Positions 12,501 through 24,663 are shown, counted from the stretch's first letter. The stretch: DNA of 64,000 nt from Nautilus pompilius (GCA_018389105.1 JACATO010001009.1:1470501-1534500), one strand, 5' to 3'. The notes: generated from the letters alone by a model not told the origin. Program-made: numbers and translations.

Positions 12501-15500
12501 CATTTGCTTTGACCCTCCATTAGCTGGAGGAGTCAGGGGCTTTAACTCTTACGGAAGAATTGTGGACATACTTATAGCCAGAAACTTGTAACATAATGGC
12601 AACACTAAGTCGTGAGTAACGTAGTATTCCTGCTACATCTTTACTGCCTATCAACAGCCTCGAAACATGCGATCCGTCTTGCAGCAACTGAAGCATATAT
12701 TAGACAGGTTATATACCACGATGACAATGGCGACTAGAAATTAGATTTCAGAAGATTTGGAAAATGACTATGAGAATTTCTATGGGACGAACTAACTGAA
12801 AATTAAATATTTTCTTCATCTGGTAAAAGCTAATGTCGTCAATAAAACAAAAATAAAGCAAAACCGTCCGAAAATAACGATTTTACCAACAAGTCTGAAT
12901 TAAAATTTTTTTTGCAGAAGTCAGAGAGACAAAGGTTGGCTTTGTCAGTTCGCAAGGCGGATCTGTACAAGTCAGGGGTTCGATGAGCAAGAATGGAGTT
13001 GGACATATTCACATTAAACTGACCCCCAAGGACAGCCAGATTAATAAGCGGCAGAGATTTCTCTTTTAATAAGATAAAAGCCCCAAACACATTCTAAAAC
13101 GAGTCCGTGCTACCAAACAGAGGGAAAACAGAAGTGAAGAGTACTTACGAAATACGTATTATAATAAAGGAACTATGGAAATATCATGATCAATGTGTTT
13201 AATTAAACCACACAGAAAGTTTACCCACAACTTTATGGATGTACAAGAGTTAAAATCTAGTCTTCAGCTAAAGGGAAATATTAAAATTCTGGACATTTAC
13301 CCCCAGAAAACCGAATGCATGTTTTAAACGAGCTTTTACAGGTTTTACTTGCTGTAGATGTTAACACAATTTTTCCACAGAACTATTGCGAGAAAAACTC
13401 CTCCAACCTGTTCGACAGAAAGAAGACATCTAAAAAACATGGCTAACGTTGTAGGAGTAGATTTTTTTCTCATATAAAAAACGCAGACTTTATGCATCAC
13501 TGAATCTTGAATTTATAAAGCTGTTATCTTTAAAACGACCTCGCACCAAAACCAAGGAAGCAGTTCACGCTTCCTTATACCACCGTGCAGGCAAATTAAA
13601 TCAGGTAGTTGGATTCTGATTCGTGGGAGCTCAATGTGTCAGAGACATGACTTTGCCAAACCAGAGAAGCTAGCGGTTTGGAAGATGAGGAGAGCCACCT
13701 ATGCTGGTGCTACAGCCTCGGTTTGTGTGTACTGCAGCCCTGAAGCATACATCTCGGCAAAGTCACGCCAAGCCCTCTTGATATAAACGAGACGAGGGGG
13801 GAAAAAACACAATTTTCCCCTCTTTTTGAGACAACGGTCAGTGTCGTGAGGTTCCTTGGTCTGATGAACAAGTTTCGTAATTAGATATTTATACCAGAGA
13901 CGTTAAAATAAAATCCTACTGAAATACTACGGGCGTAAAGGCGAATCTCGACGGATTTTATGTGAATGTTCTTCATGTTGCTATAGCATTTCCAAACAGC
14001 TATTATTATATCTCCTCATCCATTTCGTTCAGTACATGTTTTTTATTTGTGCTCAATACAACTATCGGAAAAGTTACAGCATTTTTGATTCTTTAAAAAT
14101 ATTTATAATTTACTTATAATAAATAATAGATATCAATTTTTGTGAGAAAATCAGCCATGTATTTACTTATACTTTATTATTTAATGGATTAGTAATACAA
14201 AGCTAACATTTTTACTTACAAACGCATACTACCGTGCAAATCCAGACTGAAATATGTACACTTTCTATTTTTTAATACATATAACAGGTCTTGAAACTCT
14301 AGCTCATTAAAATATTCATTGGGATTACTGACCGATAGTTAATGGCATGGGTGGTATGCTGACCGAGAGTTAATGGAATGGATGGTATACTGCCCGAGAG
14401 TTAATGGGATGGGTGGTATACTGCCCGAGAGTTAATGGGATGGGTGGTATTCTGACCGAGAGTTAATGGGATGGGTGGTATTCTGACCGAGAGTTAATGG
14501 AATGGATTTATGCTGCCCGAGAGTTAATGGGGTGGATGGTATACTGCCCGAGAGTTAATGGAATGATTGGTATTCTGACAGAGAGTTAATGGGATGGGTG
14601 GTATGCTGACCGAGAGTTAATGGGATGGGTGGTGTGCTGACCGAGAGTTAATGGGGTGGATGGTATATTGCCCGAGAGTTAATGGGGTGGGTGGTATACT
14701 GTCCGAGAGTTAATGGCATTGGTGGTATGCTGACCGAGAGTTAATGGAATGGATGGTATACTGCCGGAGGGTATACTATATTGGTACTGATGTTTGCAAA
14801 TGTGTCCATCGAATAAAATGGGGAAAAGAGCTACAAAACCTCTGATGATAAACTGAAGTTCATATAGCATCCAATTATTTAACAAAATATGAGCTCAGAT
14901 GAGACAACTGTTCGCAAGAGCATAAAAACGCGGCCATTCGAGACTGGATTCTGTACAAGTCATTTGAAAATCAACTGACAAGACCGAACCACCTAAATGT
15001 GCAGCGAGTGAACGAATTCTGGAATAAATAAAAGAACTTGGCAGCCTGAAAAGCCAAGTTTTTCCAGATCGCTGGCAACTGAATTATCTAGCGCTTCTTC
15101 GGAATCCTGTCTCCTAGACCGCAAATCAACTACTGACGCCTTCTTAACTAAGTATTTTTGACGAATTTTCTCTTCTGTCCCTTTGCTTATATTGTCATAT
15201 TCAATGGGATTTATAGAAATAAGAAGGTAAATCCGCTTTCCGCATCATCTTATTGTTAATTATTGATCTAGCTAAAAAAAAATAAGTTTTGGCGATCATT
15301 TCCTGTCGTCATCACCAGGGGAACTGGCTAAATTATTAAGTATCATCGCTTCCCTCAGAATCAATTATATCCCAGACACCAGCGGAGGTGATGCCAGGTT
15401 TCGTCCGACCGCCTGTTCCTACTTATTATCAAAGTTTGGCTCTTGGCAAAATCTAACGAAAGAGATTGAAATTTACTAACATAAATGATCCTTTACGATA

Positions 15501-17060
15501 GTAAGCAGGGATATTGGTTCACATCTTTCGACTAAGATTTTTCGCTTTGTAAAATGGTTAACAACCCGAGTCTGCTGATTATCGGCGCACATAACACGTG
15601 CGTTTTTTTCTTGGCATTAAATAAATGATCAGAGTTTTATTCTGACTCAGACATTATAATTATTTGCAAGGATTTTTACGCAGACAGATAGCGTGTACCA
15701 TCCAGACCGTTAATGTGGTTTAGATATCCCTACGTCCAGAGAGAAGTTCAGCCGATGAACACCGATTATCGAAGAAATGCTATCGATTTGACTTGTTTTC
15801 TGTTAATTTCAGGTAAACTGAAAATGACTCTTGTTATTCCCAACAAGACGACACCAGAAAGTCAGATGGGCCTCGACTTCGACTTCTATGTGACCAATGT
15901 GCTTATGTACAAGCCCGGAAACGACACAGCCCAGTCCAATCTGGTGGAATCTATTTACCAAATCAGAACCTGCCTGGAAGAACTCTACGACATCAACATC
16001 TATTCTAACTACATCGCTTCCAGCGGAATCGTTATGGATTTGCGTATACCAACGTACCACGTGCTACAGGATTTATGGACCAACTACGAAAACCAGAACC
16101 TCTCGCAGATCCTGCACCAGTCGGATCAGTGCAGCTCCAGTTTGAAGCAGCCTCCAAAATTCAACCTTTCTCATTTCAAAATTGTTCTTAACGAAGAAGA
16201 ATACATACTTCTCAAGACGGTACACATCAAAACCCAAGGTAAGGAGATTTTTGAAAACTGCTTCTTTAGAAGTACTCTTTTACATTTATCATTAAGATGC
16301 ACCACATTGTCTTGAGGAATAAAACAACTTAGCTCATTGTTTTACCTGTTCTCATCAGTAATGCTCATTGATACTATAACACATGGATCAGATTAAATCC
16401 TTCATGGGAATCTGACAAAAAAATAAAAAAGGAATAAGGGGAAGGAAAAAGCATTTAACAATCTAAATAAAAGTGCAGAATTTGTATACCAAATCATTAA
16501 TAATTTAATCGTGTGTGTGTGTGGAAACAGAATAAAATTTATGATTGTTTACATCGTTTACATTAAGGAAGGGCTAAAGGTTGTTTCATTTCTCATTAGG
16601 TCTTGGCATCTGCTCAACAGATTTCACATCCACCAACAGACAGGTCGACGTCTGGACGGCATTCCTTCTCTGCGTATACTTTGTCGCTCCGTTCCACGTC
16701 ATGCTGTTCTGCTACAGCGCCATTTACTGGAAAACGTCGAAGCTGAAGCGAAATGTCTGCGATACGGAATTAAGTCTGCAGGATTATCGAATCGTCTACA
16801 TGTTTCTCAACATTTCGGTAGTCACGCTGTGCTTGCTGCTGCTTTACTACAGCCTCTCTATCGTTAACGCCTTAGGCTACTACATCTCCCCGGATCTGAT
16901 GTTTGCCGCCGCGCTGCTGTTCTACAGCAGCAACTGCCTAGCAGCCATAGCGGTTAGCTTCCCTGACATCTGCCACGCACTCGGCCAGAACGTGAGACGT
17001 CCGCGGTGTTTAGCGAACAAACAGGAGACAGAAAACTTCGAAATGAGGTCCAAGTGTTAG
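9355..17060 (+). CDS. Partial class A GPCR with giant extracellular loop 2 (TM4 to C-terminus)
   Basis: Three coding exons, 9355-9500, 15813-16238 and 16600-17060, have canonical AG/GT borders and matching phases (1 and 1), giving about 343 residues. Residue 1 follows an acceptor inside a codon, reading (R)YYKIV, which fits the end of TM3/ICL2. TM4 spans about 21-41 with its conserved Trp (IILWGIVLC). TM5 is about 206-233 with Pro (FVAPFHVM) and CYSAIY. TM6 is about 251-281, without CWxP. TM7 is about 286-310, with SSNCLAAIAVSF where NPxxY is expected. Between TM4 and TM5 lie about 160 residues with four N-glycosylation sequons (N59, N85, N144, N166) and Cys 102, 155 and 195. The cytoplasmic tail is short, about 30 residues. 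Class A membership is well supported; ligand and subfamily are unknown. TM1-3 exons were not found. Confidence 0.8.
9501..14331. other. Intron of the GPCR gene, no nested gene seen
   Basis: I found no recognisable transposon or gene in these 4.8 kb. It holds a 32-bp tandem duplication at 10321-10383 (CGCAACCCGCACTCTTGG unit), short TG runs near 11350-11373 and AT-rich filler. Open frames at 10096-10443 and 11165-11460 are not supported by any motif. Confidence 0.45.
10321..10383. repeat. 32-bp direct tandem duplication
   Basis: GCGCAACCCGCACTCTTGG followed by ATAGGTCGCTC occurs twice in succession with no mismatch over most of the unit, which indicates a recent duplication. Confidence 0.9.
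14331..14770. repeat. 31-bp minisatellite, about 14 copies, inside the GPCR intron
   Basis: The unit reads CCGAGAGTTAATGGAATGG followed by ATGGTATACTG, with variable bases (GGAATGGAT, GGGATGGGT, GGCATGGGT) and an A or C before each copy. One copy is shortened near 14505. It stops about 1 kb before the large ECL2 exon. No frame stays open through it. Confidence 0.95.
14771..15812. other. End of the long GPCR intron
   Basis: No gene or repeat recognised. It runs into the acceptor TTGTTTTCTGTTAATTTCAG at 15793-15812. The open frame that starts at 15713 upstream of that acceptor is fortuitous read-through of intron. Confidence 0.5.
15813..16238 (+). CDS. GPCR exon: giant extracellular loop 2
   Basis: The exon encodes 142 residues that lie wholly between TM4 and TM5. 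It begins KLKMTLVIPNKTTPE and ends KTVHIKTQ. It carries all four N-glycosylation sequons and two cysteines, has no hydrophobic membrane segment, and ends on the donor G|GTAAGG. Its exon borders coincide almost exactly with the inserted loop, which is consistent with gain of a module as one exon (inference). Confidence 0.8.
16239..16599. other. Short GPCR intron
   Basis: 361 bases from GTAAGG to TCTCATTAG. It contains a short TG run at 16512-16521 and nothing else recognised. Confidence 0.7.
16600..17060 (+). CDS. GPCR terminal exon: ECL2 cysteine, TM5-TM7, C-tail
   Basis: It starts with GT completing the split Gly codon, then LGICSTDF, where the Cys sits about where the conserved ECL2 cysteine of class A receptors is expected. 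Three hydrophobic helices follow, then a basic short tail (VRRPRCLANK) and the TAG stop at 17058-17060. The segment is relatively GC-rich compared with the flanks, as expected for coding sequence. Confidence 0.82.
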
Positions 17061-18458
17061 CATCCAAGAGTTGTTGAACCAAACACACATGCACAGCTCC
17101 ATTCTTCAAGACATCTCAAACTCAATAATTATAAAATATCCTCATCTCAAAGTCACGGAAGCATTCTTAACTGCAACAAGTTGTTGTTTTTAATAAGATG
17201 CACGCACTTGCTGCCAGCCGGTGATTGCGCACGATTTCAGGGCTTTGCATTGGTATCGCTCTCCCAGGATGGCCCCAGTTCCTGTGGCGCTCACTGGTCT
17301 GAACCGCCAGCTTCTATACGCTCTGAAGAAGTCGTCCGGGCTATTCTATTCTTACCAGAGCAATTATCTGGAATATGAGGTAACAATTCATTCTTGTTGT
17401 CACAGTTGTTGGCTGAGGCTTGTAGGTCGAATCTCAGCATATTTATTTTTGGTGGCACTGCTATCTGCGTCAAGCCCTGATATTGTTGTTGTACTTTTTT
17501 CTATTGTTTAATAGCTTATTTACGTACAAACGCCATTACGCTGTTACCATTATTAAACAATAAAGTAATGTTCTCAGACCTGCCAGAAGAGTAGCACAGG
17601 GGTGTCCTCGAGATGTTTCTGGTACACCTCATTGAAAGGTTTTAACACTGTGGCCCTTTTTAGTTTTAAATACATTTTTAAAAATATATATTGGAACGTT
17701 CGCCTTGTCACTCCCTACATTGTATGAAGTGTCATATTATTCTCTGCTATTGTCTTGCTGGAAAGATGCAGACGCTATAGAATTTTGAAATCTTCAGAAG
17801 CTCTCCGGAGAACCATATTCAAGTGTATTTTATGTTAATAAATAAGAGGAATTTAGTTTAAAATTTGTAGGCACATCTTTAAGCAGCTGTTTGTGTGTCA
17901 GTAGTAAATGGCCCCTTTTAATAACAATGGACTCGTAAGACTCTTTCATCTCTCTTAATTAAGAAGAGAAGGGGACACTAAAATATCCCAGACCCTTCTT
18001 GTATAGACTAAGCGTGCGAGTCACTCCGACCAAAGCAGCCTTCCCTTCGCTGTTGTTCGTGTGTCAGTAGTAAATGGCCCTTGGTGTCCCTATTAACTTT
18101 GCTATTTTCGAGAGGAAGTCATGGAAAATATACAAAAATAAATTTTAAAACTATTATTTTTGTTACCGCTCCATTAAGATATTGATTATTCATATTTCAC
18201 TTAATAAAAAAGATCTTTTTCAACTGAAAAAAACGCGAATTTTTTAAGTAAAGATTTTCCTGAAAATCTCTCTTAAACACTAACATCAAAAAAGGCTATC
18301 GAGAGCTGCTCCGAGCGGCAGAGGAACAGACTTGCGTGCGTCACGATCAGTTCTGATGAAGATGCATTCGTTTTCACGCACACCCCCCTCGATGTCAGGG
18401 TAGGATTGTCATTAATTATAAAACCCAAGCCATTATTTGCTAGTACGACATACGAGAG
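17061..18458. other. 3' flank of the GPCR gene
   Basis: No gene seen. AATAAA at 17559-17564, about 500 bases past the stop, is a possible poly(A) signal. The phrase GTGTGTCAGTAGTAAATGGCC occurs at about 17893 and again at about 18058, a dispersed duplicate. The rest is AT-rich. Confidence 0.45.
17559..17564 (+). promoter_or_regulatory. Possible polyadenylation signal of the GPCR gene
   Basis: AATAAA about 500 bases after the TAG stop, giving a plausible 3' UTR length. It is supported only by the hexamer and its position. Confidence 0.35.
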
Positions 18459-19850
18459 CAGAGGTCGCCAAACTCTTCACGAAGCGGCCGGCCTACCTAC
18501 AGTATTTCAAAATCACTAACTTAAGTCAATTTTTATGTATTTATTTTAAAACTGTGGAATACCCACACACACACACAGAGACAGACAGACAGACAGACAG
18601 AAAAAGTACATCACAGCATACTAGAAACTTTAAATTGGTTCTGTATTGAGTATGAACGTTCTAATGTAATTATACACTTGGCTACTATATCATACTTTAA
18701 TGCGATTTATGAGTCTGTTTCATTGCCGCCGTAGTTATTGGATCTAGATCGATCGAGACGCAATTTCCATTTTATTAATTTCATGCGTGAAAATGCTTGT
18801 CCTGAAACGATCTCTCTGGCGAATGTTCGCGAATTTGGGTAAGCACTTTTTGGCAAACAGGAATAAAATTCAACAAGATTTCCTTCTTTATGCTTGTGTC
18901 TCAACATATTCGCCTGTAACTCTATTGATTCAAGCTGAACCCGTTCGCCGATCGCTTCTCGTTAATCTTAAATGGATTCTGAAATAATCCAGGAAGTTTT
19001 TGCATTGTTTTGAAAATCACGAAACCTACCTTCAAATTCACCTGTGACCATTCAATGACATTAACACAGTGGAAGCTAATCGAGACAACATTTGACAAGA
19101 TTCAGCAGCAGGGGAAGTGAATGAGATTATCTTTTCTTAATTGTTTACTGAAAATTTTCAGTTTAACTTTAAATGACATTATGTCAAAAAATAAAATAGT
19201 TCATGAGCCAGTTGCTAAATCCCACAACCAAGCCGGGATCGGAGAGTTCGGCTCTTTAACTGTTTCACACACTTTCTAAAAAATATCTTTACCAGTAGTT
19301 GTACCCTTTAAGCTCATAACTCTACAATTATCTCACCATTTCCATTTACCTCACGAACACAAAAATAAGCAGCTGTGCAGTATCAGACACAATTACTCTC
19401 ATCCAGTGCTGACGAAAGGGCAGTAAGTCTCCGTACTTTTTCTTTTAGCTGCGAAAACATGTTTACTTCTAAATCCTCCGTCTTTCTAGCTATTGCGCTT
19501 GCAAATAAACTCACAGAAGCCATAGCACCTACCTCATCTGGACGTACTTCTTCAGCAATCTGGCAATAAGTTTCGCGACATGATAACTGGCTTTAGTAGT
19601 CCTCTTATGAAAGATGCTCTGCTGGTTCACCAAGCAGCTTCTTCCACTCGTAATTTTCCTCCTTTACCTTTTCATGTGCTTGGTCATTCCTGTCTTTTGA
19701 TGTCGACTCTTTGCACAAAGCCACGGTCTCTTTGAAAATAAGGCATAATATCCGTATTTAAAAAATAAGTCAGTCATGCTTTGTTCTTTGAGAGCCTGAC
19801 ACTCAGTCTTTTTAAATGATGACATGGGAGCAATTCTCAGCGACCCTGGA
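18459..19850 (-). pseudogene. Decayed hAT transposase (SCAND3/ZBED-type)
   Basis: On the minus strand three pieces match hAT transposase order. Near 19600-19570 is KASYHVAKLIARLLKK, the region after the BED finger. After a frameshift, 19565-19430 gives VSLFASAIARKTEDLEVN and MFSQLKEKV. DTAQLLIFV follows near 19385. The C-terminal dimerisation part reads AYPNSRTFAREIVSG and QAFSRMKLIKWKLR at 18855-18755. The left terminus CAGAGGTCGCCAAACTC at 18459 resembles hAT ends; the right end was not found. Multiple stops and frameshifts show an old dead copy, distinct from the better preserved hAT at 36874-39128. Confidence 0.75.
18563..18600. repeat. CA/GACA microsatellite
   Basis: A short (CA)n run followed by (GACA)n, lying inside the decayed hAT. 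Confidence 0.9.
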
Positions 19851-20944
19851 ATACAAAGAGACGGTGAGATAAGAACTAGAGACATGGTGGCACGCACACA
19901 CAAGGTATAACGAAGGCTGTGTACTAGTTATATATAGCAGACCAGTCATTTCAAGTGTACAGAATATAGATACCAGATACGGAATCTTAGGCGGTAGCAG
20001 AGCAAAAACAGGTCCCTAGTCAGAATGCCGTGACGTGATATATGATTGCTCCCTGACCCCGTTGTTCGAGTAAGGTATGAACTTGAATCCTACCTGGAGC
20101 GGGTGAAGTAGGACGGCAATGGAACAACAAAAACAGAACGGGTCGCAGACGAGTCTTGGAAGCAGCCCAAGTGACGGCGGTCCAGCGCTCTTCTTTTACT
20201 CTCTCTCGGTGCGGGACCAGCAGTATATAATGCACTAGGACAGTTATATTTCTCAGGTGGACAAATTCATCAGAACTCCACGATCATACATTTGAGAATT
20301 CCTGTAAGGTTTTCTACGACTTTAAAGCTCCACGTGTTTGGTTCAAGGATAAAAAAATCGTTAGCACAGGTTTAATCTGTACAAACATGCCTTCGGTTTT
20401 AACCCCAGAGGATCGTCTTTCGAACTCCCTGATCTCCACTGCACAAGGGGTTGCTTGGAGTAGCCTAGTCATTTTCCGAAATAACGTAAAGTTTAGCTTA
20501 CGAAAATAATATGCGATCAGTAACTCCAGCGAGAACAGAAAGACCTCTTCAGATAGCTGGTTGCACAACATTGTCGGTCAGAACCTACTATTAAACATGT
20601 AGGTGTATCTATCGATGATTCCAGCCGTCTACACGTCGGTCAGTCATAAACAGAACTTTCGTTTTCAGCAGCATTTTGAAAGCTCTTGTGACCGAACCAT
20701 TATGTAAATGATAAGCGGGTCAAATAGCAGCCGTCTATTAAACTGTACAAATAACCTCTGAGAAAGGAACAGACGGATAAGGTACATTTGTCAACTTATC
20801 ATGTCTTGCCTTTACTTATGAGCTCATAAGAAAGTTGTTCGAAGGAAGCACTTAAGTAAATCACACCTCTTTAGAAACAGCTACGACGACCAAACGATCT
20901 ACCTGCATTTCGGACACCCATACAACTTTACACCGCAGGTATTA
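19851..20944. other. Intergenic, no gene seen
   Basis: Open frames up to 85 codons (20020-20571 minus) show no family signature. Base composition is less AT-rich around 20040-20230 than nearby, without a recognised element. Confidence 0.4.
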
Positions 20945-21885
20945 GATTGTCACAAAAGTTTTGTCTGTTTTTCACCGCAACAATGAGACTTCATGTCGTT
21001 GCTGAACATGAAGTTTTATTGATCAAAGTTCCATTACAATCAGTAAATTTCTGCCAACGAGTTACAGGGCACGACAGTTCCTTTCAGCTGCGATGGTTTC
21101 GCCAGGTTGCAAGAAGTTATAGTGGATGACATCAGTTGCAGTCCACCAGACAGTGACCATCACCTTGTTTGGGTGGAGGCTGGGTTTTGGAATGTGGTTA
21201 GACACTCCGTCTCTGTCGAGCCACTGTGCTGATCGTTTGCGATTGTCGCAAAGGATCCATTTTTCATCACACATGATTCGGTCAAGAAATGTGTCGTTTT
21301 TGTTTCTTATGACAGCGAAGGGCAGATCTCCAATCAACAATTTTGTTGTTGTTGTTCATTCAACTCGTGAGGCACCCACTCGTCAAGCTTTTTCACCTTT
21401 CCGATTGCCTCAAACTGCCGCAGTTCTTACATCAAGCTCTCCAGCAATTTCTCGCAGTTTTTCTTGGATCGGCTTCAACTGAGGCTTTCAGACGATCGTC
21501 ATCACAGCTGGAAAGACGTCCGCTACATTCCTCATCTTCGAGGCTCACATCTTCTGATCGGAACCTTGCAAACCATCGTTGTACTGTGCACTCATTTGCT
21601 GTGTCCTCGCCCCGTGCCTGCTTAATGTTACGAGTTGCCTCGCTCACTTTGTGGCCCGGTTTGAACTCGTGAAGCAAAATGACACGAAAAACTTTTCTAT
21701 CCATGCTTCACTCAGAACCCCGAAACAAATATCCATTTAATGATTTTTGAAAAGGTAGATTTGCATAATGTATGCCAAAGAACAGGCTACAAAACGATAT
21801 GTAACTTAACTACATACACCTTCACAAGCATACGAAAAATGAACCCAAAATTAACATAAAAACCGACAAAACTTTTGTAGCGACC
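20945..21885 (-). mobile_element. Deleted mariner, copy 2
   Basis: Bounded by GATTGTCACAAAAGTTTTGT at the left and its inverted counterpart ending ACTTTTGTAGCGACC at the right, with TA on both sides (20943-20944 and 21886-21887). At 941 bp it is about 310 bp shorter than copy 1. Sequence after the left end jumps near 21062-21066 to a point well inside the transposase, so it is an internal-deletion derivative that could only have moved with enzyme supplied in trans. Confidence 0.9.
21066..21704 (-). pseudogene. Mariner transposase pseudogene (copy 2)
   Basis: The ATG is at 21704-21702 and the frame stays open to 21432, reading MDRKVFRVILLHEFK, CTVQRWFARFRSEDVSLEDEE and SVEADPRKTARNCWRA, which is the Mos1-type helix-turn-helix region. 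A frameshift follows. Catalytic-domain pieces (FLDRIMCDEKWILCDNRKRS, PHPNKVMVTVWW-like) lie at 21340-21062. The enzyme end is deleted. This is the least damaged N-terminal domain among the three family members. Confidence 0.88.
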
Positions 21886-24663
21886 TAACAGAATTTTCCA
21901 GTTATACCTAATCCAGATAGGCGCAAAAAAAAAAAGAAAAATCTTTTCTGATGCTGAACATCAGGTACAATAAGAAGCTAAAGATATAAAATTTCTAAAG
22001 TAAATGACTTAGCATTAAAACTTTAAAAAGTGTCTAAAAATAAGCAAAACTCGGCTAAATTTTTACGTTTTATAAATCTGAATTTTAAGTGAGATCCTTA
22101 GCCACCGGTATCATGCAGCATACTGAAACCATCCTATTTAAAGTAGCCCATTATTTAAATTACCTTTGAATTACAGTCTAATTTATCGGCTCAAGTTGTG
22201 CTAATCTCTTCATCTTTTATACTTTCCACATAAAATTCTATTAGCGATTCGTGTTGTGTCGTTCGGTTTACTATCCCTGATGTATCGAGGCTACGTGTGT
22301 TAATTACGATTTATTTGTGCAATTATGTATGTGATTAATTAGATGGATTTAATTCTTACTGCTTGAAAGGTTCAAGAGACGGATCCTAAGTAGATAAATT
22401 TAATTTGCTTGATTTTAATTAAAGGTAAGTTGACTTCTGGCACAGTGATGGACAGCGTTGTACAAAGCCTCTCTTGTCATTGCTGTTACTCAACCCTCAA
22501 CAGCTGATTTATTCAAGGGAAGAAAGAATCTCAACCACTTTTATCACGCTGCAATCCTCAAATTTTTGGACTCCATATAATTTTAAATGTCTGTTTTGCA
22601 AAGACCAAAAGTAGTCTTCCAGTGTCTTTAATTTCCTCAAAACAACAAAAGCGTTACTATGGTAGAATAAGGTAATTTGCATATTACCTTAGTGATAAGA
22701 AACCGTATAGAAAGTCAGTGTTTTGTTTATTATAAGAGTTTTGAGGCAGTAAACTGCTCAAATTTTACTTTAATAGTCACGACTAGATTTTCTAAATACT
22801 TTGGGGGTTACAAAAAATTATTTGTTAATTTTAATTAAGCATTGTTGCCGTTCACTGCAAGTAAAGACATTTTATCAAAGTATTCTTAGGTCTGTGTTTA
22901 GTAGAAGACAAATCGATTTTGAACATTAAATTCGTATTTTAGTCAGCTTTTGACCAGTCAGGGTTACTCTATTTTCTCCTGGCCTGATAATCAATTAATA
23001 AAATGGCAAACTTGAAAATTAATTTTCCTCGTTTGTGAAATATTAAATTGACAGGTGTTCGAACAGTGAAACGACCACCTTGTTCTCAGTTTGTTACAGA
23101 TACTTGTGGAGAAGCATAAGTCTCCATATTTGTAAAGTGTGAACCCACTGTCACCTCGAGCCGACGTGTCCATGCTGCAGGCAAACCAGTCCTTCACAAA
23201 AAAGATGACAAGATCTAGCTACTGTTTCCTTAAATATTTTTTGCTTATTTTCCAATACCTCGCCACCACCCTATGACACATCAAACTCTGCATCTTGAAA
23301 TTTCAAGGCAATATGCAATGCACAGTCCAACTTCACAAGTAACATAAAAATAGCCTACTGCTCATATCACCTTGTAGTTTATGCTTGAATTTGTAAAGAT
23401 ATCTTATTCATTTTTGGTTCTTAAAAATCTATATTTTATTGTATTGAATAAAAGAAATGTAAAATCTCTTTAATAGAGAAAGAATTTTAAAACATACGAT
23501 GCCCTTTTCTAGAAAAATGGTAATTATCCAAACCTTTCAAAGACAATGATATACATTCAAGAACAGGACAATTTTAACACAAAAGCTATCATGGCTTTAA
23601 AGAATTATCTCCATACCAACACACACACAACTATCTTTTAAAAAAATTGAATTTTGCTTAAAAATTTGTTCCATGTCTTTCTTCCTTGCATGGAATTTCC
23701 AAATTAAATGTTAACCTATTTTTTTTCCCTCTAGAATTCCCTTGGAAGTATCATGAATAAGAAAGCGCTTTTCTTTAGAAGAGGACCTGAGTCTATAGAG
23801 GTTTCCAGCACAGCAGCTAGTAATTCAGACAGTAAAATAAACAATTGCCCATTCATATTCCAGTATGGTTCAATGCTATGTCCTCTAGTCTCTTCCCCTC
23901 TTAACAAGTTTAGCCTGTATTCAATTCTTTGCAGCTCTTAAGTTCCAAAAATAGCAGACTTTTTAGCAATCAACTCTTTTCTATATACTGTCTCATTCAT
24001 AGAGCTAATGTTTACTTTCTTGAAATACAAAAAAAAATATAAAGTATTTCAGCACACAATGTTTAACTTTGTGTCATGTGCCTCACAAAAGAGTCCACTT
24101 ATCACCAAATATACACTTACTAGACAAACTAACAGCTGCCGGCCTCACTAGTAAGGTAGAACAGCTATTGGTTAAAGGAGAACTTCTAAAATTTTAATAA
24201 CAAATTATACTGATAATTCAAGTTTAGCAAATAATGGCATTTTGCATTTATTTATTTTTTAGTAGTAAATAAATTGAGAAGATACTTCATGAGTCAAGCA
24301 ACAAGCATGAAAAGATTGATATGATTTTAATAAGCTCCAAGGATTAAACCAATTTTAGTATAAACATGTAAAACATCTGTACATGAAAGTATAAGATTTT
24401 AAGCAAAACACAATTAGATAATAATAATAAAAAAAAAATCAAATCCCAAAGATAGCTTTAGGTTTTATCTCCCCCTAAGCAACATCTTTTGATTTTGTGA
24501 AGAGAAGATTCAGAATGTTTTGACGAAGATGATGATGATGCAACTTTAAGAGCAAACATACATTGGGAAAAGTTAATTTCTTTAAGATAACACTTGGTTA
24601 TACTAATAAACAATATGACCCAAATGCAGTTCCACAGAAAATTATACACACACACACACACAT
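21886..24663. other. AT-rich intergenic, no gene seen
   Basis: No motif-bearing frame found. Short frames at 22991-23197, 23753-23941 and 24458-24661 lack family features. A CA microsatellite lies at 24643-24662. Earlier parts of the Polinton relic that starts near 24664 may extend into the right end but are too decayed for me to read. Confidence 0.4.

Noticed and set aside
15713..15812. ATG-started extension of the ECL2 exon frame
   Set aside because: It precedes a strong TTTCAG acceptor in phase with the TM4 exon, so it is intron read-through.
20020..20235. Possible tRNA-derived repeat near 20.04-20.11 kb
   Set aside because: A weak B-box-like phrase (GGATTCAAGTTCAT on the minus strand) lacks a convincing A box and no fold could be drawn.
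24458..24661. Minus-strand frame with a Ser run
   Set aside because: The Ser run comes from a GAT repeat on the plus strand, and the frame starts in a CA microsatellite; no supporting evidence.
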